Assembly: GCA_016866355.1 (NCBI GenBank) | Contig: VGMN01000010.1 | Span: 1 to 55,882 of the forward strand | Direction of reading: 5' to 3' | Source: Bacteroidota bacterium | Lineage (GTDB): Bacteria; Bacteroidota; Bacteroidia; Chitinophagales; Chitinophagaceae | DNA length: 55,882 nt | Part shown: positions 18,850 through 29,049 of the stretch, in pieces | Layout: the number at the start of each line of letters is the position of its first letter | Numbering within the stretch: position 1 is the stretch's first letter | Program-made: the position numbers and the translations under genes | Notes under the pieces: generated by a model | Told to the model about the DNA's origin: nothing | The model's input: the letters and a program-made list of their open reading frames with translations, nothing else | Databases searched by the model: none

Positions 18850-19578
18850 TTATTTTTTTACAATCAGTTTACCATCCTGATAAACAGGTAAGACGTTAGC
18901 TACGTCAGGAGTCAGACAAAATTCAATGTCTTTGATCAATCCAAATCGTTTTACCAATCGATGATAATGTGTTAACTGAGGCGCGAAGCCCAATAAATCA
19001 TTGGCATGCTTTTGATAAAGTGTAGTAGCCATCATAGAACTATCACAATGGATCGTAAAATATTCCTGTACTCGATCAATCACAGCACCAGCAAAAAGCG
19101 TATCCTCTAGGTTAAACCGGTCTTTCCAACCCGCACAGCCTAATACAACGTCCTTCCCCTCGCTGATCAGAAAGGAACAAACAGCGGAGAGGTTAGGAAA
19201 ACTACCTGCAATAATAGTAGAAGCGTTTCTATCTAATGCCATTTGAAGCAGACGTGTTCCATTAGTGGTGGTTAAAACCAAATTGCGATTTTCAATAAAA
19301 GTTCGCGTATACTCCAGCGGTGAGTTTCCGTGTTGTAAACCTTCTGCAATCATCCCATCGCGTTCGCCTGCAGCAATACCATCAATATTTTTTCCCATTT
19401 CAATTGCCTTGGGAACAGAATCTACGGGGATCACCGCCCGTGCACCATTATATAAAGCGGCCGCAATAGTAGAGGTAGCACGAAATACATCAATGATTAC
19501 CACCACACTGTTGCTCAGATCATAAAGGTGTAGAAGAGCGGGAGAAAGAGAGGTATATAAAGTTGGCTTAGTAGACAT
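18850..19578 (-). CDS. comB: 2-phosphosulfolactate phosphatase family protein (ComB)
   Basis: 242 residues with ComB signatures: VVIIDVFRATSTIAAAL near the N-terminus, the conserved TTNGTRLL block near residue 103, and GCAGWKDRFNLEDTLFAG. The founding enzyme removes phosphate from 2-phosphosulfolactate during coenzyme M synthesis in methanogens, giving sulfolactate. Bacteroidota do not make coenzyme M, so the role here is open; sulfolactate or sulfonate metabolism is a possibility. No ComA homologue lies nearby. It has its own -7 box, and 140 bp separate it from the SNF2 gene. Confidence 0.85.
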   Translation of the reverse strand: MSTKPTLYTSLSPALLHLYDLSNSVVVIIDVFRATSTIAAALYNGARAVIPVDSVPKAIEMGKNIDGIAAGERDGMIAEGLQHGNSPLEYTRTFIENRNLVLTTTNGTRLLQMALDRNASTIIAGSFPNLSAVCSFLISEGKDVVLGCAGWKDRFNLEDTLFAGAVIDRVQEYFTIHCDSSMMATTLYQKHANDLLGFAPQLTHYHRLVKRFGLIKDIEFCLTPDVANVLPVYQDGKLIVKK

Positions 19579-19594
19579 AATTAATTGGCGTGCG

Positions 19595-19602
19595 CAAATT
19601 TA
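19595..19602 (-). promoter_or_regulatory. -7 promoter box of comB
   Basis: TAAATTTG on the minus strand, an exact TAnnTTTG match, 16 bp before the comB ATG. Confidence 0.5.
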
Positions 19603-19642
19603 GAATTAATTCGACAAAGGAAAGCAGCAGTCGGAAACTGTT

Positions 19643-20119
19643 TTAGCGCACTAAGAGTTTTTTCCAACGATCTGTTTCAGCATAGTTTTTTATCAGTCCA
19701 ATTTTTTGTTGGAGATATTTTTCCATATACTGATTAAAATAAACAGCATTAAATAATCGACCTAGCTGACCATAGGGAAATTCATAAGTGAGCAGGTCTA
19801 TCATCAGCATCCCATTATCAATAAGTTTAAAGTGATGCTCGTGTCTGAACATGGTCAGGTCCCCCTGTAATTGAACCTCTACATACATTTCGGGCTTAAT
19901 CATTTCTACAATTTTGACACGTTGCAACCGCTCTTTAAAAAGATGAAAAGATTTCCAAGTGATTGTTTCGCCCTTTTCCAATAAACCAAACCGCGTACCA
20001 GCAACGGCCTCTGTTTTGTTTACTACATGAGCCTCTTTGTGCACACTCACATGTCTGCTAAGATCAAACACAATATTAGCTGGTGCCGCAATAAACGTAG
20101 TCAGATGAATCGTAGGCAT
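19643..20119 (-). CDS. SRPBCC-superfamily protein
   Basis: About 158 residues from the ATG at 20119, which follows the gcvT stop by 2 bp; a longer frame uses a TTG at 20125 overlapping gcvT. The pattern IHLTTFIAAPANIVFDLSRHV at the start and the central ALTMFRHEHHF-like strand match the START/SRPBCC (polyketide cyclase-like) ligand-binding fold, in the subgroup sometimes labelled cell-division inhibitor-like. The fold holds a hydrophobic ligand; no specific ligand or catalytic residue is evident. It is expressed with gcvT by position. Confidence 0.78.
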   Translation of the reverse strand: MPTIHLTTFIAAPANIVFDLSRHVSVHKEAHVVNKTEAVAGTRFGLLEKGETITWKSFHLFKERLQRVKIVEMIKPEMYVEVQLQGDLTMFRHEHHFKLIDNGMLMIDLLTYEFPYGQLGRLFNAVYFNQYMEKYLQQKIGLIKNYAETDRWKKLLVR

Positions 20120-20121
20120 AC

Positions 20122-21213
20122 TCAAATAAAAGGTACTTTGACAATTTTTGCTTTTAATTGCTTATCACGAACCTGTATATTGACAACGGAATCAAGAGTG
20201 GAATAACCCACTTGTACATATCCCATTCCAATGGCTTTGCTTAAACTTGGAGATTGTGTTCCGGAAGTGACCACTCCAATAAGTTGTCCTTCTTGATTTT
20301 TTATTTCATACCCATGGCGTGGAATTCCTTTTTCAATCATTTCAAAGCCTACCAATTTTCGCTGTAGCCCCGCCGCCTTTTGATCAGCCAATGCAGCAGC
20401 ATTTGTAAATGATTTTGAAAATTTAGTGATCCATCCCAATCCGGCTTCCAGTGGGGAAGTAGTGTCATCAATATCATTACCATACAGACAGAATCCCATC
20501 TCTAATCGTAAGGTATCGCGTGCACCCAATCCAATTGGCTTAAGTCCCTGTGGCGCCCCTATTTCAAATAGGGCATTCCAGATTTTTTCAGCTTGTCCAT
20601 CTCGGTCTTCAAAATAAATTTCTACCCCGCCAGCACCCGTATATCCGGTAGCACTGATTAATACATTTTCCACACCCGCAAATGTGCCTTTCACAAAAGT
20701 GTAGTAAGCAAGATTTAATAAATCCATTTCCGTTAACGGTTGCAAGATGCGTGTTGCGCTTGGACCCTGCACAGCTAACAAACAGGTTTTTTCCGAAACA
20801 TTATGCATCTCTACACTCGCTGAATTGAATTGCTGAATCCAGTTCCAATCCTTTTCAATATTGGAAGCATTTACCACCAACATATAAGCGTTATTCTCCT
20901 CCAAACAATACACCAATAGATCATCTACAATACCACCCTTGTCATTGGGAAAACAACTGTATTGCACCTTGCCCTTTATCAATTTTGAAGCATCATTACT
21001 AGTTACACGTTGTATTAAATCAAGCGCCGCTGGTCCTTTTAAGATAAACTCACCCATGTGGCTAACATCAAATACACCTGCGTTTTTTCTTACAGCTTGA
21101 TGTTCGTCATTAATCCCGGAATAGGATATAGGCATGTTATAACCAGCAAAGGGAGCCATCTTGGCGCCTAATTCCTGGTGTTTTTGAAAGAAAGGAGTAT
21201 TCCTGACAGACAT
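20122..21213 (-). CDS. gcvT: Glycine cleavage system T protein (aminomethyltransferase)
   Basis: 363 residues from the ATG at 21213. The longer frame starts at 21246 but would place a -7 box inside the gene. Family blocks include [25 protein letters not shown], the folate-site [12 protein letters not shown] and the C-terminal [13 protein letters not shown]. GcvT transfers the aminomethyl group from lipoyl-GcvH to tetrahydrofolate, giving methylene-THF and ammonia. GcvH and GcvP are elsewhere. The SRPBCC gene follows immediately. Confidence 0.96.
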   Translation of the reverse strand: MSVRNTPFFQKHQELGAKMAPFAGYNMPISYSGINDEHQAVRKNAGVFDVSHMGEFILKGPAALDLIQRVTSNDASKLIKGKVQYSCFPNDKGGIVDDLLVYCLEENNAYMLVVNASNIEKDWNWIQQFNSASVEMHNVSEKTCLLAVQGPSATRILQPLTEMDLLNLAYYTFVKGTFAGVENVLISATGYTGAGGVEIYFEDRDGQAEKIWNALFEIGAPQGLKPIGLGARDTLRLEMGFCLYGNDIDDTTSPLEAGLGWITKFSKSFTNAAALADQKAAGLQRKLVGFEMIEKGIPRHGYEIKNQEGQLIGVVTSGTQSPSLSKAIGMGYVQVGYSTLDSVVNIQVRDKQLKAKIVKVPFI

Positions 21214-21232
21214 TTGTCTTTTTTTAAGAACA

Positions 21233-21240
21233 CAAATGTA
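21233..21240 (-). promoter_or_regulatory. -7 promoter box of gcvT
   Basis: TACATTTG on the minus strand, an exact TAnnTTTG match, 19 bp before the chosen gcvT ATG. Confidence 0.5.
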
Positions 21241-21259
21241 AGTCAAAGCGTCTGTCAGT

Positions 21260-23392
21260 CTACCCCAAAAGAAGTCTTAATGGGGAGGGGCCAAGTACTC
21301 GAACAGGATAAATCTTACTGGGAGGTAATAACATGACTTTCTTTTGTGTATCCGGAGTTGGTGGCGAAGGGGGCTCCAATTCCATATTCATAGATTCTGC
21401 TTCTGGATCTGACCCATCCGCTACCTTGAGTTCTCCATCTGCACCCATGATATAATCAATGTTGGAGCGATACCTGAAATGATGCTCTGTCCAATCGAAT
21501 CGGTCATATTTACTATCGGTGTGCTGCCTGATTTTTACCTCGAAAGAGGAAAGTTTAGAACGAACAGATTCATCAAAGTTAATAGTGGCCCCCACAGGAA
21601 CTCGAATAATTATACGCACCTGTTGGCCTCTGTATTTGGAAGAGGCAGGTATAGAATAGCCATTACCCAAATCAACCAGTGTATAAGAAAGATTTTTTAT
21701 CAAATATGTAATAGTATCCCCTATTTTATTTTTCTCCACAAATGATTGTTGTCCACCTACAGCATTTGTAGTGATGTGATAATTGATTAACTCCGCCCGC
21801 TTACCAGCTTCTTGTTCGTCCTTACCATTTGCCATACGAATCAATTGCAACTGGTAAGTAGAATCACGACTGGGCTCCACTTTAATCAAAATATTAGAGA
21901 GCTTTAAGGTGTCGGGTGTTAAATCCCAGCCAGATGGATCTCCGTTTATCCAGCTAAAACTTCCGCTATATTCTAATTCAGGTTCCGTAACCGTAACAAC
22001 CATTTTGTTAGCGAAGGTGGCAGGCATTGCAATGTTTTCGATTTTCTTTTCTTGATACCCAAAATCTTTTGAGATACTGGAAGCAAACCATGGTAATGCA
22101 ACCCAGCCCAAGGCCCAAAGTCCACCAAAGGTCCAACTCAAATAGGTGTGGCCAGCTTTAGTGTTGATTAATCGACGAATCAACCAGATGATAAAACCAA
22201 TAACAGGCACTAATAAAAACAAAGCAAAGGTTGCCCAAGCTAATATTTGTTGTTGCGTTGAACTCCATATATAATGTTGCAGCGGCCAAGAAACAATTCC
22301 TCCAAATAAAAGAGCCAATAGTGCTATCAGTAATACCATTGCAATACCACCAAAAAAGAAAACAAAAAGTATTTTAAAAAATAACCCGATAATACGAAGC
22401 GGTTTAGAGATACTACTTTTTTGCTTTGCTTCTTTTGCCAATTCTTCTACCCGTGCAGATAATTGTTTGGCGGTTAGCTCAACATCTTTTCCCCACTCTT
22501 CCATTTTTTTGTTGACACCGCCTTCGCTTACATACTGCCGAATCCGCTCCAGGTTGATTGTTTCTCCACGCATTTCCATTTTTTGATAGGACGTTTCTGC
22601 AGTTGGGAGAATAACCCATAGGATAATATACAGAATCACCGAGAAGCCAAACAACGAACCAAAGCTCACGTTGAATAAAAGTTCTGCCAGTGCTGAGTCA
22701 TCAAAAATATCCAACACAGAAAATAAAATTTGCAATAATAAAGGTGCCAGAAATAAGAGACGAATGTTACGCGCTGTTACATTGAAATACGCTGCAATTC
22801 CACTAGCTACACCCGCTAATACACGATCATCGGGATTACGATAAAATCTTCGACCCTTATAGCCCTCCAGTTCTTTGGCAGGAACAAAAATCCAAAGCAG
22901 AATATAACCCAATGACACTAACCCAAAACTTGAAAAGCTAAGCAGCACAAATAAAATGCGAATGATTACCGGATCAATCCCTAAAAAATTAGCAATACCG
23001 CTTGCCACACCACCCAAAACTTTGCTATTAGCATCTCTAAGAAATTCTCTTTTTGTTGTTCCGGTATTGAAACCCGATTGACTAAACGATGCGCCTGCTT
23101 CCTGCGCAGCAGTAGGTTCAATAATTTCTGCATCAGCCAATTCTTCTGGCTTTCCCATGGCAGCAATGATTTCATGCAGGTGTTGCTCCGTAATACAGGC
23201 AGCACCTTGTTGAATTAAACCATAGAACTGTTCTGCAATTCTGCCTTCGATGTCATTGATTATTTCCTCGCGGCTTTCCTCTTTTGAAAAATAGGAACGT
23301 AGACTGGCAATGTATTGTTGCAGTTGTTCGTAAGCAGGTTCTTCAATTTGAAGAACACGTCCACTCAAGTTTATGGTGATGATCTTTTTCAT
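21260..23392 (-). CDS. PspC-domain membrane protein (two PspC domains)
   Basis: 710 residues. After a soluble N-terminus of about 110 residues come two PspC domains in tandem: [20 protein letters not shown] (about 112-170) and [20 protein letters not shown] (about 180-250), each with membrane helices. Further helices follow near 340-440, then a large C-terminal domain rich in beta-strands. PspC proteins sense or respond to envelope stress at the inner membrane. The gene lies 17 bp after a PadR regulator, a pairing common in Bacteroidota, and is almost certainly controlled by it. Ligand and output are unknown. Confidence 0.88.
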   Translation of the reverse strand: MKKIITINLSGRVLQIEEPAYEQLQQYIASLRSYFSKEESREEIINDIEGRIAEQFYGLIQQGAACITEQHLHEIIAAMGKPEELADAEIIEPTAAQEAGASFSQSGFNTGTTKREFLRDANSKVLGGVASGIANFLGIDPVIIRILFVLLSFSSFGLVSLGYILLWIFVPAKELEGYKGRRFYRNPDDRVLAGVASGIAAYFNVTARNIRLLFLAPLLLQILFSVLDIFDDSALAELLFNVSFGSLFGFSVILYIILWVILPTAETSYQKMEMRGETINLERIRQYVSEGGVNKKMEEWGKDVELTAKQLSARVEELAKEAKQKSSISKPLRIIGLFFKILFVFFFGGIAMVLLIALLALLFGGIVSWPLQHYIWSSTQQQILAWATFALFLLVPVIGFIIWLIRRLINTKAGHTYLSWTFGGLWALGWVALPWFASSISKDFGYQEKKIENIAMPATFANKMVVTVTEPELEYSGSFSWINGDPSGWDLTPDTLKLSNILIKVEPSRDSTYQLQLIRMANGKDEQEAGKRAELINYHITTNAVGGQQSFVEKNKIGDTITYLIKNLSYTLVDLGNGYSIPASSKYRGQQVRIIIRVPVGATINFDESVRSKLSSFEVKIRQHTDSKYDRFDWTEHHFRYRSNIDYIMGADGELKVADGSDPEAESMNMELEPPSPPTPDTQKKVMLLPPSKIYPVRVLGPSPLRLLLG

Positions 23393-23409
23393 AGTACAAC
23401 TGATTATGA

Positions 23410-23751
23410 TTAGAGATTGGTTGGTTTAGGGGTAATTATTTTGTTCACGGCAAAGGAGAGCTCCTCCCAGGTACGACCCAGATCCTGATAAAAAAGTTGA
23501 CCTTTTTCGGTTAACGAAAAATACTTGCGGGGAGGACCCGATGGGCTTTCAACCCACCGATAGGTGAGCATCTCCGCATTCTTGAGGCGAGTCAACAACG
23601 GATAAAGGGTGCCCTCCAGAATCTGAAGCCCGGATGCACGCATTTCATCCACGATGTCTCCGGGGTAGGATTCTCCTCTTTTAATAACAGAGAGGATGCA
23701 AAACTCCAAAATCCCCTTGCGCATTTGGCTTTGTGTATTGTCAATATTCAT
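23410..23751 (-). CDS. PadR-family transcriptional regulator
   Basis: 113 residues from the ATG at 23751; upstream in-frame codons overlap the promoter and operator. A winged helix-turn-helix covers residues about 8-85: RKGILEFCILSVIKRGESYP, then ILEGTLYPLLTRLKNAEML and SGPPRKYFSLTEKG, all diagnostic of PadR. It lies directly upstream of the PspC gene. A perfect 25-bp inverted repeat covers the -33 region of its promoter, so the operon is probably autorepressed. The effector is unknown. Confidence 0.93.
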   Translation of the reverse strand: MNIDNTQSQMRKGILEFCILSVIKRGESYPGDIVDEMRASGLQILEGTLYPLLTRLKNAEMLTYRWVESPSGPPRKYFSLTEKGQLFYQDLGRTWEELSFAVNKIITPKPTNL

Positions 23752-23774
23752 ATTTAAACTCGTAGTTGCTAATG

Positions 23775-23782
23775 CAAAGATA
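23775..23782 (-). promoter_or_regulatory. -7 promoter box of padR-pspC operon
   Basis: TATCTTTG on the minus strand matches TAnnTTTG exactly. A TTTTG -33 element (23804-23808) lies 21 bp upstream, a normal spacing for this phylum. The predicted leader is about 20-25 nt. Confidence 0.65.
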
Positions 23783-23793
23783 AGTGGAATGTC

Positions 23794-23818
23794 TAGTACT
23801 ATGCAAAACATAGTACTA
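23794..23818. promoter_or_regulatory. Perfect palindrome, likely PadR operator
   Basis: TAGTACTATG, 5-nt spacer CAAAA, CATAGTACTA: a perfect 10-bp inverted repeat. On the minus strand the spacer reads TTTTG, the -33 element of the padR-pspC promoter, so a bound dimer would mask it. Size and AT-rich symmetry fit PadR winged-helix dimers. It also lies upstream of the divergent DUF3089 gene and might affect it. Confidence 0.72.
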
Positions 23819-23829
23819 TTATTTTTATT

Positions 23830-23837
23830 TATTTTTG
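23830..23837 (+). promoter_or_regulatory. -7 promoter box of the DUF3089 gene
   Basis: TATTTTTG on the plus strand, an exact TAnnTTTG match in a T-rich stretch, 46 bp before the ATG at 23884. No clear -33 TTG is visible; the region expected to hold it is the PadR palindrome. Confidence 0.4.
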
Positions 23838-23883
23838 AAATTTAATCTCGAAAGACCGGTTTTATGCCGAAATTTGCATCCTT

Positions 23884-24945
23884 ATGACCCATTTTTATCG
23901 ATTTTTAGTGCTTTTGGGCGCTTTTATTGGAATTCAGGCCTGTTCTGATAAGTACCAGACCTATAGTAAGAGATATACTTTTCGTACTGATACTGGGGTG
24001 CCCGACTATAGCAATTTGGACCATTGGGCGGCACACCCTTGGAAAAAAGATCCAGCAGATAGCATTCCCGCCCCCCTTCGAAAGGAGGAAAGAGATACCA
24101 TTGCCGATGTTTTCTTTATCCATCCTACCACATTCACAGACAAAGAGGATGTTGCCAAGGCCAACGCAACCATCGATGACCCCTATGTAAATGCCAAAAC
24201 GGATTACTCAACTATTCTGTTACAAGCAAGTGCATTTAACCAATATGGAAGAGTTTTTGCACCGAGGTACAGACAAGTCCACATAGGAAATTTTTATAGC
24301 GCAGATACGGTGGCTGCAAGCAGGGCCTTGGCTTTAGCCTATCAAGACGTTCGTACTGCATTTCTTTATTATCTCGAACATTATAATAATGGCAGACCCA
24401 TTTTACTGGCAGCACATAGCCAGGGAGCTTTGCATACTATCTGGTTGCTCAAAGAATTTTTTGAAGGAAAACCTTTGCAAAACCAACTAGTTGCCGCCTA
24501 TGCGGTTGGCTGGCCATTGCAATTAAAAGCATTAAGTAGCATTCCCATATGTGCAACACCTGAACAAATTGGCTGCGTCTGTAGTTGGCGAACATTCAAA
24601 ACGGGATATCTCACTCCGGGTGTTACCAAAGAAAATGCAAGAGGAGATTCTGTATTAGTGACCAATCCTATCAGTTGGACCACCGATAATACATTTGTAG
24701 GACGAACGCGTAACAAGGGGGCCATTCTTACTAAATTCAATAAAATATTTCCAACACCTGCCGATGCACAAATCAGCAATGGTGTTTTATTTACCCAAAA
24801 GCCAACATTTCCCTGGAGCTTTTTATATAAAACCAATAATTATCACATTGGAGATATCAATCTATACTATATAAATGTTCGCGAGAATGTAGCCATGCGT
24901 GTGCACGCATTTCAGCAGCGGAAGCAAATCTTAAATGAGGATTAA
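23884..24945 (+). CDS. DUF3089 alpha/beta-hydrolase-like lipoprotein
   Basis: 353 residues with a lipoprotein signal peptide whose lipobox ends GIQAC (Cys20). The mature part matches DUF3089: [11 protein letters not shown] near residue 75, and a nucleophile-elbow-like [14 protein letters not shown] near 178-191. The Ser in HSQGA is the probable nucleophile of an alpha/beta-hydrolase. The substrate is unknown; an ester or lipid is plausible for an envelope lipoprotein. It diverges from padR and its stop overlaps the asnS stop by 4 bp. Confidence 0.82.
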   Translation: MTHFYRFLVLLGAFIGIQACSDKYQTYSKRYTFRTDTGVPDYSNLDHWAAHPWKKDPADSIPAPLRKEERDTIADVFFIHPTTFTDKEDVAKANATIDDPYVNAKTDYSTILLQASAFNQYGRVFAPRYRQVHIGNFYSADTVAASRALALAYQDVRTAFLYYLEHYNNGRPILLAAHSQGALHTIWLLKEFFEGKPLQNQLVAAYAVGWPLQLKALSSIPICATPEQIGCVCSWRTFKTGYLTPGVTKENARGDSVLVTNPISWTTDNTFVGRTRNKGAILTKFNKIFPTPADAQISNGVLFTQKPTFPWSFLYKTNNYHIGDINLYYINVRENVAMRVHAFQQRKQILNED

Positions 24946-26384
24946 AAATCTGCACTTCCGGGTGTACGCGGAAAGGCAATCACATCCCGAATATTATTCA
25001 TCCCCGTAACAAACTGTACCATTCGCTCAAAACCTAATCCAAATCCCGCATGGGGTACGGTTCCAAAACGTCGGGTATCTAAATACCACCACAACTCTTC
25101 TTCAGGAATATGCATTTCTTTCATTCGCGTGGTCAAGCGATCCATTCGCTCTTCACGCTGTGACCCTCCTACAATTTCCCCAATACCAGGAGCCAAGATG
25201 TCCATAGCTGCAACGGTTTTACCATCTTCATTTTGGCGCATATAAAATGCTTTGATAGCGGCAGGGTAATTAGAAAGAATAACAGGCTTCTTAAAATGTT
25301 TTTCTACCAGATATCGTTCGTGCTCACTTTGTAAATCCATTCCCCATCCGGTAATCTCGTATTGAAATTTTTTCTTTTTGTTATGGTTGCTCTCGCGCAA
25401 AATGTCAATGGCCTCCGTGTACGTGATGCGCTCAAATTGATTATCTACTACAAATTTGAGTTTATCTAACAAGCCCATTTCGCTTCGCTTGTCCTGCGGT
25501 AATTGTTTTTCTTCCTCTGCCAATCGCTGATCTAAAAAATGTAGATCTTCTGCGTTGTGATCCATGGCATACCCAATGATATACTTGATAAACGCCTCTG
25601 CTAAATTCATGTTATCCTCTAAATCATAGAACGCCATTTCGGGCTCAATCATCCAGAACTCTGCCAAATGTCTGGCTGTATTGCTGTTCTCCGCACGAAA
25701 CGTGGGACCAAACGTATAGATTTCTCCAAATGCAGTAGCACCCAGTTCGCCCTCCAACTGACCACTCACGGTTAAATTGGTAGAGCGTCCAAAAAAATCT
25801 TCTTTATAGTTGATAGAACCGTCTTCATTTTTAGGTGCGGTTCCATCCATGGGCAAGGTGGTAACACGAAACATTTCACCCGCACCCTCTGCATCACTGG
25901 CAGTAATGATGGGAGTATGTAAATAGATAAAACCCCTTTCATTAAAAAATTGATGCACAGCAAAAGCTAATGCATGTCTTACACGAAATACCGCACCAAA
26001 CGTATTGGTACGAAATCGGAGATGTGCTTTTTCTCTTAAGAATTCTAAAGAGTGTTTTTTGGGTTGAAGCGGATATTTTTCTGCATCGGAATCCCCCAAT
26101 ATTTCAATCGAAACAGCTTTGAGATCCATCTTTTGTCCCTTTCCCAGCGAGGGCTCAACAATACCTTGTACACGCAGCGATGCAGAGGTGGTAATACGTT
26201 TTAGGATTTCTTCTGGAAATTTTCCTAACTCCAATACCACTTGTAAATGATTATTGGTGCTTCCATCGTTCAAGGCTATAAATTGATTGTTGCGAAATGT
26301 ACGCACCCAACCCATGACAGTAACCTCCTGGCTTGCGGGTTCCTGCGCCAACAACTCCTTAATCTTGATCCTTTTATTAAACAT
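24942..26384 (-). CDS. asnS: Asparagine--tRNA ligase
   Basis: 480 residues from the ATG at 26384; upstream in-frame codons overlap a perfect -7 box. An OB-fold anticodon-binding domain (residues about 10-110, [20 protein letters not shown]) precedes a class II catalytic core with [21 protein letters not shown] (motif 2) and the C-terminal [16 protein letters not shown] (motif 3). It charges tRNA-Asn with asparagine. It is a single gene facing away from rho. Confidence 0.97.
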   Translation of the reverse strand: MFNKRIKIKELLAQEPASQEVTVMGWVRTFRNNQFIALNDGSTNNHLQVVLELGKFPEEILKRITTSASLRVQGIVEPSLGKGQKMDLKAVSIEILGDSDAEKYPLQPKKHSLEFLREKAHLRFRTNTFGAVFRVRHALAFAVHQFFNERGFIYLHTPIITASDAEGAGEMFRVTTLPMDGTAPKNEDGSINYKEDFFGRSTNLTVSGQLEGELGATAFGEIYTFGPTFRAENSNTARHLAEFWMIEPEMAFYDLEDNMNLAEAFIKYIIGYAMDHNAEDLHFLDQRLAEEEKQLPQDKRSEMGLLDKLKFVVDNQFERITYTEAIDILRESNHNKKKKFQYEITGWGMDLQSEHERYLVEKHFKKPVILSNYPAAIKAFYMRQNEDGKTVAAMDILAPGIGEIVGGSQREERMDRLTTRMKEMHIPEEELWWYLDTRRFGTVPHAGFGLGFERMVQFVTGMNNIRDVIAFPRTPGSADF

Positions 26385-26403
26385 GCCCCCAATCTTTAGG
26401 GGA

Positions 26404-26411
26404 CAAAGGTA
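26404..26411 (-). promoter_or_regulatory. -7 promoter box of asnS
   Basis: TACCTTTG on the minus strand matches TAnnTTTG exactly; a TTTG lies about 23 bp upstream as a possible -33. This places transcription just before the ATG at 26384. Confidence 0.6.
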
Positions 26412-26496
26412 AGTCCTGAACACAGAGTGGCTGACAAAGAGGGAATGAAAAAATTTTTAGGATTCTCGAATTTGCTGTAGTATTGCAGTAGCAAAC

Positions 26497-26575
26497 GGCC
26501 GTTGCGGCCATCTTTTTCAATTCCCATAGTAATCCCTAACTTTTATCCCCCGAACGAATTGCTCGTTCTATTTTT
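26497..26575 (+). promoter_or_regulatory. Two hairpins in the rho leader, possible attenuator
   Basis: Hairpin 1 (26497-26509): GGCCG, loop TTG, CGGCC, followed by ATCTTTTT. Hairpin 2 (26552-26568): GAACGA, loop ATTGC, TCGTTC, followed by TATTTTT. Both resemble short intrinsic terminators upstream of the rho ATG at 26608. rho is autoregulated by attenuation in other bacteria; the same here is inference. Confidence 0.4.
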
Positions 26576-26607
26576 CCCGACAAATTTCAATCACTAAAAA
26601 AACAAGA

Positions 26608-27975
26608 ATGCCAGTTTCTAACGACGAAAACAAACCGAAAAGAAGAGGAAGACCCCGTAAAGAAGACAAACCCGAAGAAACAACCCCAGAGAAGAGCCCT
26701 TCCGCAGCCCCCATTGCGGCCGCACCAGCTACTCCCACTAAAACAGATTTGCTGGCACAAACTATATTAGAAAATACCCCCGAGCCCGGAGCACCCGTTG
26801 AAAATGCACCACAACGTTTTCAACCAGCGCCTAGGAAAGAACCCGTTTTCACCGTTGAGTTTGACGGTATGATCATGGGTGAGGGTGTATTAGAAATGAT
26901 GCCCGATGGATATGGATTCCTGCGTTCCTCCGATTATAATTATTTATCCTCTCCTGACGACGTGTATGTTTCTCCTTCACAAATCAAAATTTTTGGTTTA
27001 AAAAGTGGAGATACTATTTATGGACCCGTTCGTCCTCCCAGAGAAGGAGAAAAATATTTTGCCCTCCTAAAAGTTGACCTATTAAATGGAAAGAGTCCCG
27101 ACGAAGTAAGGGATCGGGTTCCTTTTGATTATCTGACACCACTTTTCCCTTTTGAGAAATTAAATCTGTTTACCACTCCTTCTGACTATTCCACTCGTAT
27201 CATGGATTTGTTTACGCCCATTGGTAAGGGTCAGCGTGGCTTGATTGTGGCCCAACCCAAAACAGGTAAAACCATGTTATTGAAAGCAGTAGCCAATGCT
27301 ATTGCAGCCAATCATCCAGAGTGTTATTTGATGGTGGTATTAGTAGATGAAAGACCGGAAGAGGTTACTGATATGGAAAGAAGTGTGCGGGCGGAAGTGA
27401 TTGCATCAACCTTTGATGAACCGGCCGAAAAACACGTGAAGGTGTCTACCATGGCGCTTAATAAAGCCAAGCGTTTAGTTGAGTGTGGACACGACGTAGT
27501 GATTTTGTTAGATTCGATAACGCGTTTAGCACGTGCACACAATACCGTGGCCCCTGCATCCGGTAAAGTACTATCGGGTGGTGTGGAAGCCAATGCCATG
27601 CAAAAACCAAAACAATTTTTTGGTGCGGCACGTAAAATTGAAAATGGTGGTTCACTTACCATCATTGCTACAGCACTAGTTGATACGGGTAGTAAAATGG
27701 ACGAGGTGATCTTTGAAGAATTCAAAGGAACCGGTAACATGGAGCTACAATTAGATCGTAAACTATCTAATAAGCGTATCTATCCGGCTATTGATCTTAC
27801 TTCTTCCTCTACTCGTCGTGATGATTTATTGTTAGAGCCCGCTGTGTTGCAACGCATGAACCTGCTTCGTGTATTCCTCACCGACATGAATACGGAAGAA
27901 GCAATGCGTGAATTACAAAATCGAATGAAGGGCACTAAAAACAATGAAGAGTTTTTAGCTTCCATGAATAAATAA
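26608..27975 (+). CDS. rho: Transcription termination factor Rho
   Basis: 455 residues. The first 90 are a disordered, charged and Pro/Ala-rich extension that includes a basic KRRGRPRK motif. The RNA-binding cold-shock domain follows ([17 protein letters not shown], about 92-160), then the hexameric ATPase with Walker [10 protein letters not shown] near residues 214-222 and [15 protein letters not shown]. Rho is an RNA translocase that releases transcripts from RNA polymerase. The extension is shorter than the large insertions seen in some Bacteroidota. An intrinsic terminator directly follows. Confidence 0.97.
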   Translation: MPVSNDENKPKRRGRPRKEDKPEETTPEKSPSAAPIAAAPATPTKTDLLAQTILENTPEPGAPVENAPQRFQPAPRKEPVFTVEFDGMIMGEGVLEMMPDGYGFLRSSDYNYLSSPDDVYVSPSQIKIFGLKSGDTIYGPVRPPREGEKYFALLKVDLLNGKSPDEVRDRVPFDYLTPLFPFEKLNLFTTPSDYSTRIMDLFTPIGKGQRGLIVAQPKTGKTMLLKAVANAIAANHPECYLMVVLVDERPEEVTDMERSVRAEVIASTFDEPAEKHVKVSTMALNKAKRLVECGHDVVILLDSITRLARAHNTVAPASGKVLSGGVEANAMQKPKQFFGAARKIENGGSLTIIATALVDTGSKMDEVIFEEFKGTGNMELQLDRKLSNKRIYPAIDLTSSSTRRDDLLLEPAVLQRMNLLRVFLTDMNTEEAMRELQNRMKGTKNNEEFLASMNK

Positions 27976-27982
27976 ACGAACA

Positions 27983-28005
27983 GGGGACTGCGATCCCCTT
28001 TTTTT
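27983..28005 (+). terminator. Intrinsic terminator of rho
   Basis: GGGGA, 6-nt loop CTGCGA, TCCCC, then seven T residues: a compact terminator beginning 7 bp after the rho stop. Its T tract ends only 2 bp before the mnmH ATG. Confidence 0.8.
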
Positions 28006-28007
28006 AT

Positions 28008-29048
28008 ATGCCGGCCCAGCGGATTGATATCGAACAGTTTCTTTCTTTAGCTTCCACGCATCCTGTACTAGATGTAAGAAGTCCGGGCGAATACAAACAT
28101 GCACATATTCCCGGGGCGCATTCGTTTTCACTTTTCAGTGATGAGGAACGAAAAATTGTTGGCACCACCTATAAACAAAAAAGTAGGGAAGAGGCTATTA
28201 AAATTGGTCTTGATTTTTTTGGTCCCACACTGAAACAGCGCGTACTGGAAGCTGAAAAGTTAGCCAATGGAAGTAAAATATTGTTAGTGCATTGTTGGAG
28301 AGGTGGTATGCGCAGTGCCGCCATTAGCTGGCTGTTGGATTTGTATGGATTTAAAATTTATACACTTACCGGAGGATATAAAGCTTATCGCAATTGGATA
28401 TTAGATCAGTTTAAAAAAAATTATTCCTTCCGGCTGATTGGTGGCTACACGGGTTCTGGAAAAACAGAACTATTGAATCAAGTAAAAAAAGAAGGAGCGT
28501 GCATAGTGGATTTGGAAGCGTTGGCTGGGCATAAAGGTTCTGCTTTTGGAAATATTGGACTTCCGCCTCAACCCGGGCAGGAACAATTTGAAAACAAATT
28601 AGCCGGGGCATTACATCATTCTGTACAAAAAAATCATATTGCCCCCATTTGGGTAGAAGATGAATCCCAGCGTATCGGAACCGTGAATATTCCAACTAAT
28701 TTATGGAGCACTATGCGAAAATCACCGGTGTATTTTTTAGATATCCCCTTTGAAAAAAGATTAGAGCATATTGTGGAAGAATACGGACAACTTGATCGAG
28801 ATGCAGTTATTGCCGCCATAGAACGTATCACCAAAAAGTTAGGGCATTTACAAGCACAACAAGCGATTGATTTTTTACGAGAGAATAATACAGTAGCCAG
28901 TTTTTCAATCTTGTTGCGGTATTATGACAAGCTCTATGCAAAGTCATTACAAAACCGCGAAGGGCTTGAAAAATTATTAACTGCAATCCCCAGCAATCAA
29001 ACAGGCGCGGGCAACGTGGCTACGCTGCTCCACATAAAAAATATATAA
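28008..29048 (+). CDS. mnmH: tRNA 2-selenouridine synthase
   Basis: 346 residues in two parts. A rhodanese domain (1-130) carries the catalytic Cys96 in VHCWRGGMRS; a P-loop domain follows with GGYTGSGKTEL (145-155). MnmH (SelU/YbbB) replaces the sulfur of 2-thiouridine at the wobble base of some tRNAs by selenium, using selenophosphate, through a geranylated intermediate. selD, which makes selenophosphate, starts 1 bp after this gene, so the pair is a complete module for selenouridine. The ATG directly follows the rho terminator, leaving no room for a separate ribosome-binding site. Confidence 0.94.
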   Translation: MPAQRIDIEQFLSLASTHPVLDVRSPGEYKHAHIPGAHSFSLFSDEERKIVGTTYKQKSREEAIKIGLDFFGPTLKQRVLEAEKLANGSKILLVHCWRGGMRSAAISWLLDLYGFKIYTLTGGYKAYRNWILDQFKKNYSFRLIGGYTGSGKTELLNQVKKEGACIVDLEALAGHKGSAFGNIGLPPQPGQEQFENKLAGALHHSVQKNHIAPIWVEDESQRIGTVNIPTNLWSTMRKSPVYFLDIPFEKRLEHIVEEYGQLDRDAVIAAIERITKKLGHLQAQQAIDFLRENNTVASFSILLRYYDKLYAKSLQNREGLEKLLTAIPSNQTGAGNVATLLHIKNI

Positions 29049-29049
29049 C

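Noticed and set aside
27324-27740. 138-residue minus-strand frame inside rho
   Set aside because: Antisense to conserved rho coding sequence; no start context or domain.
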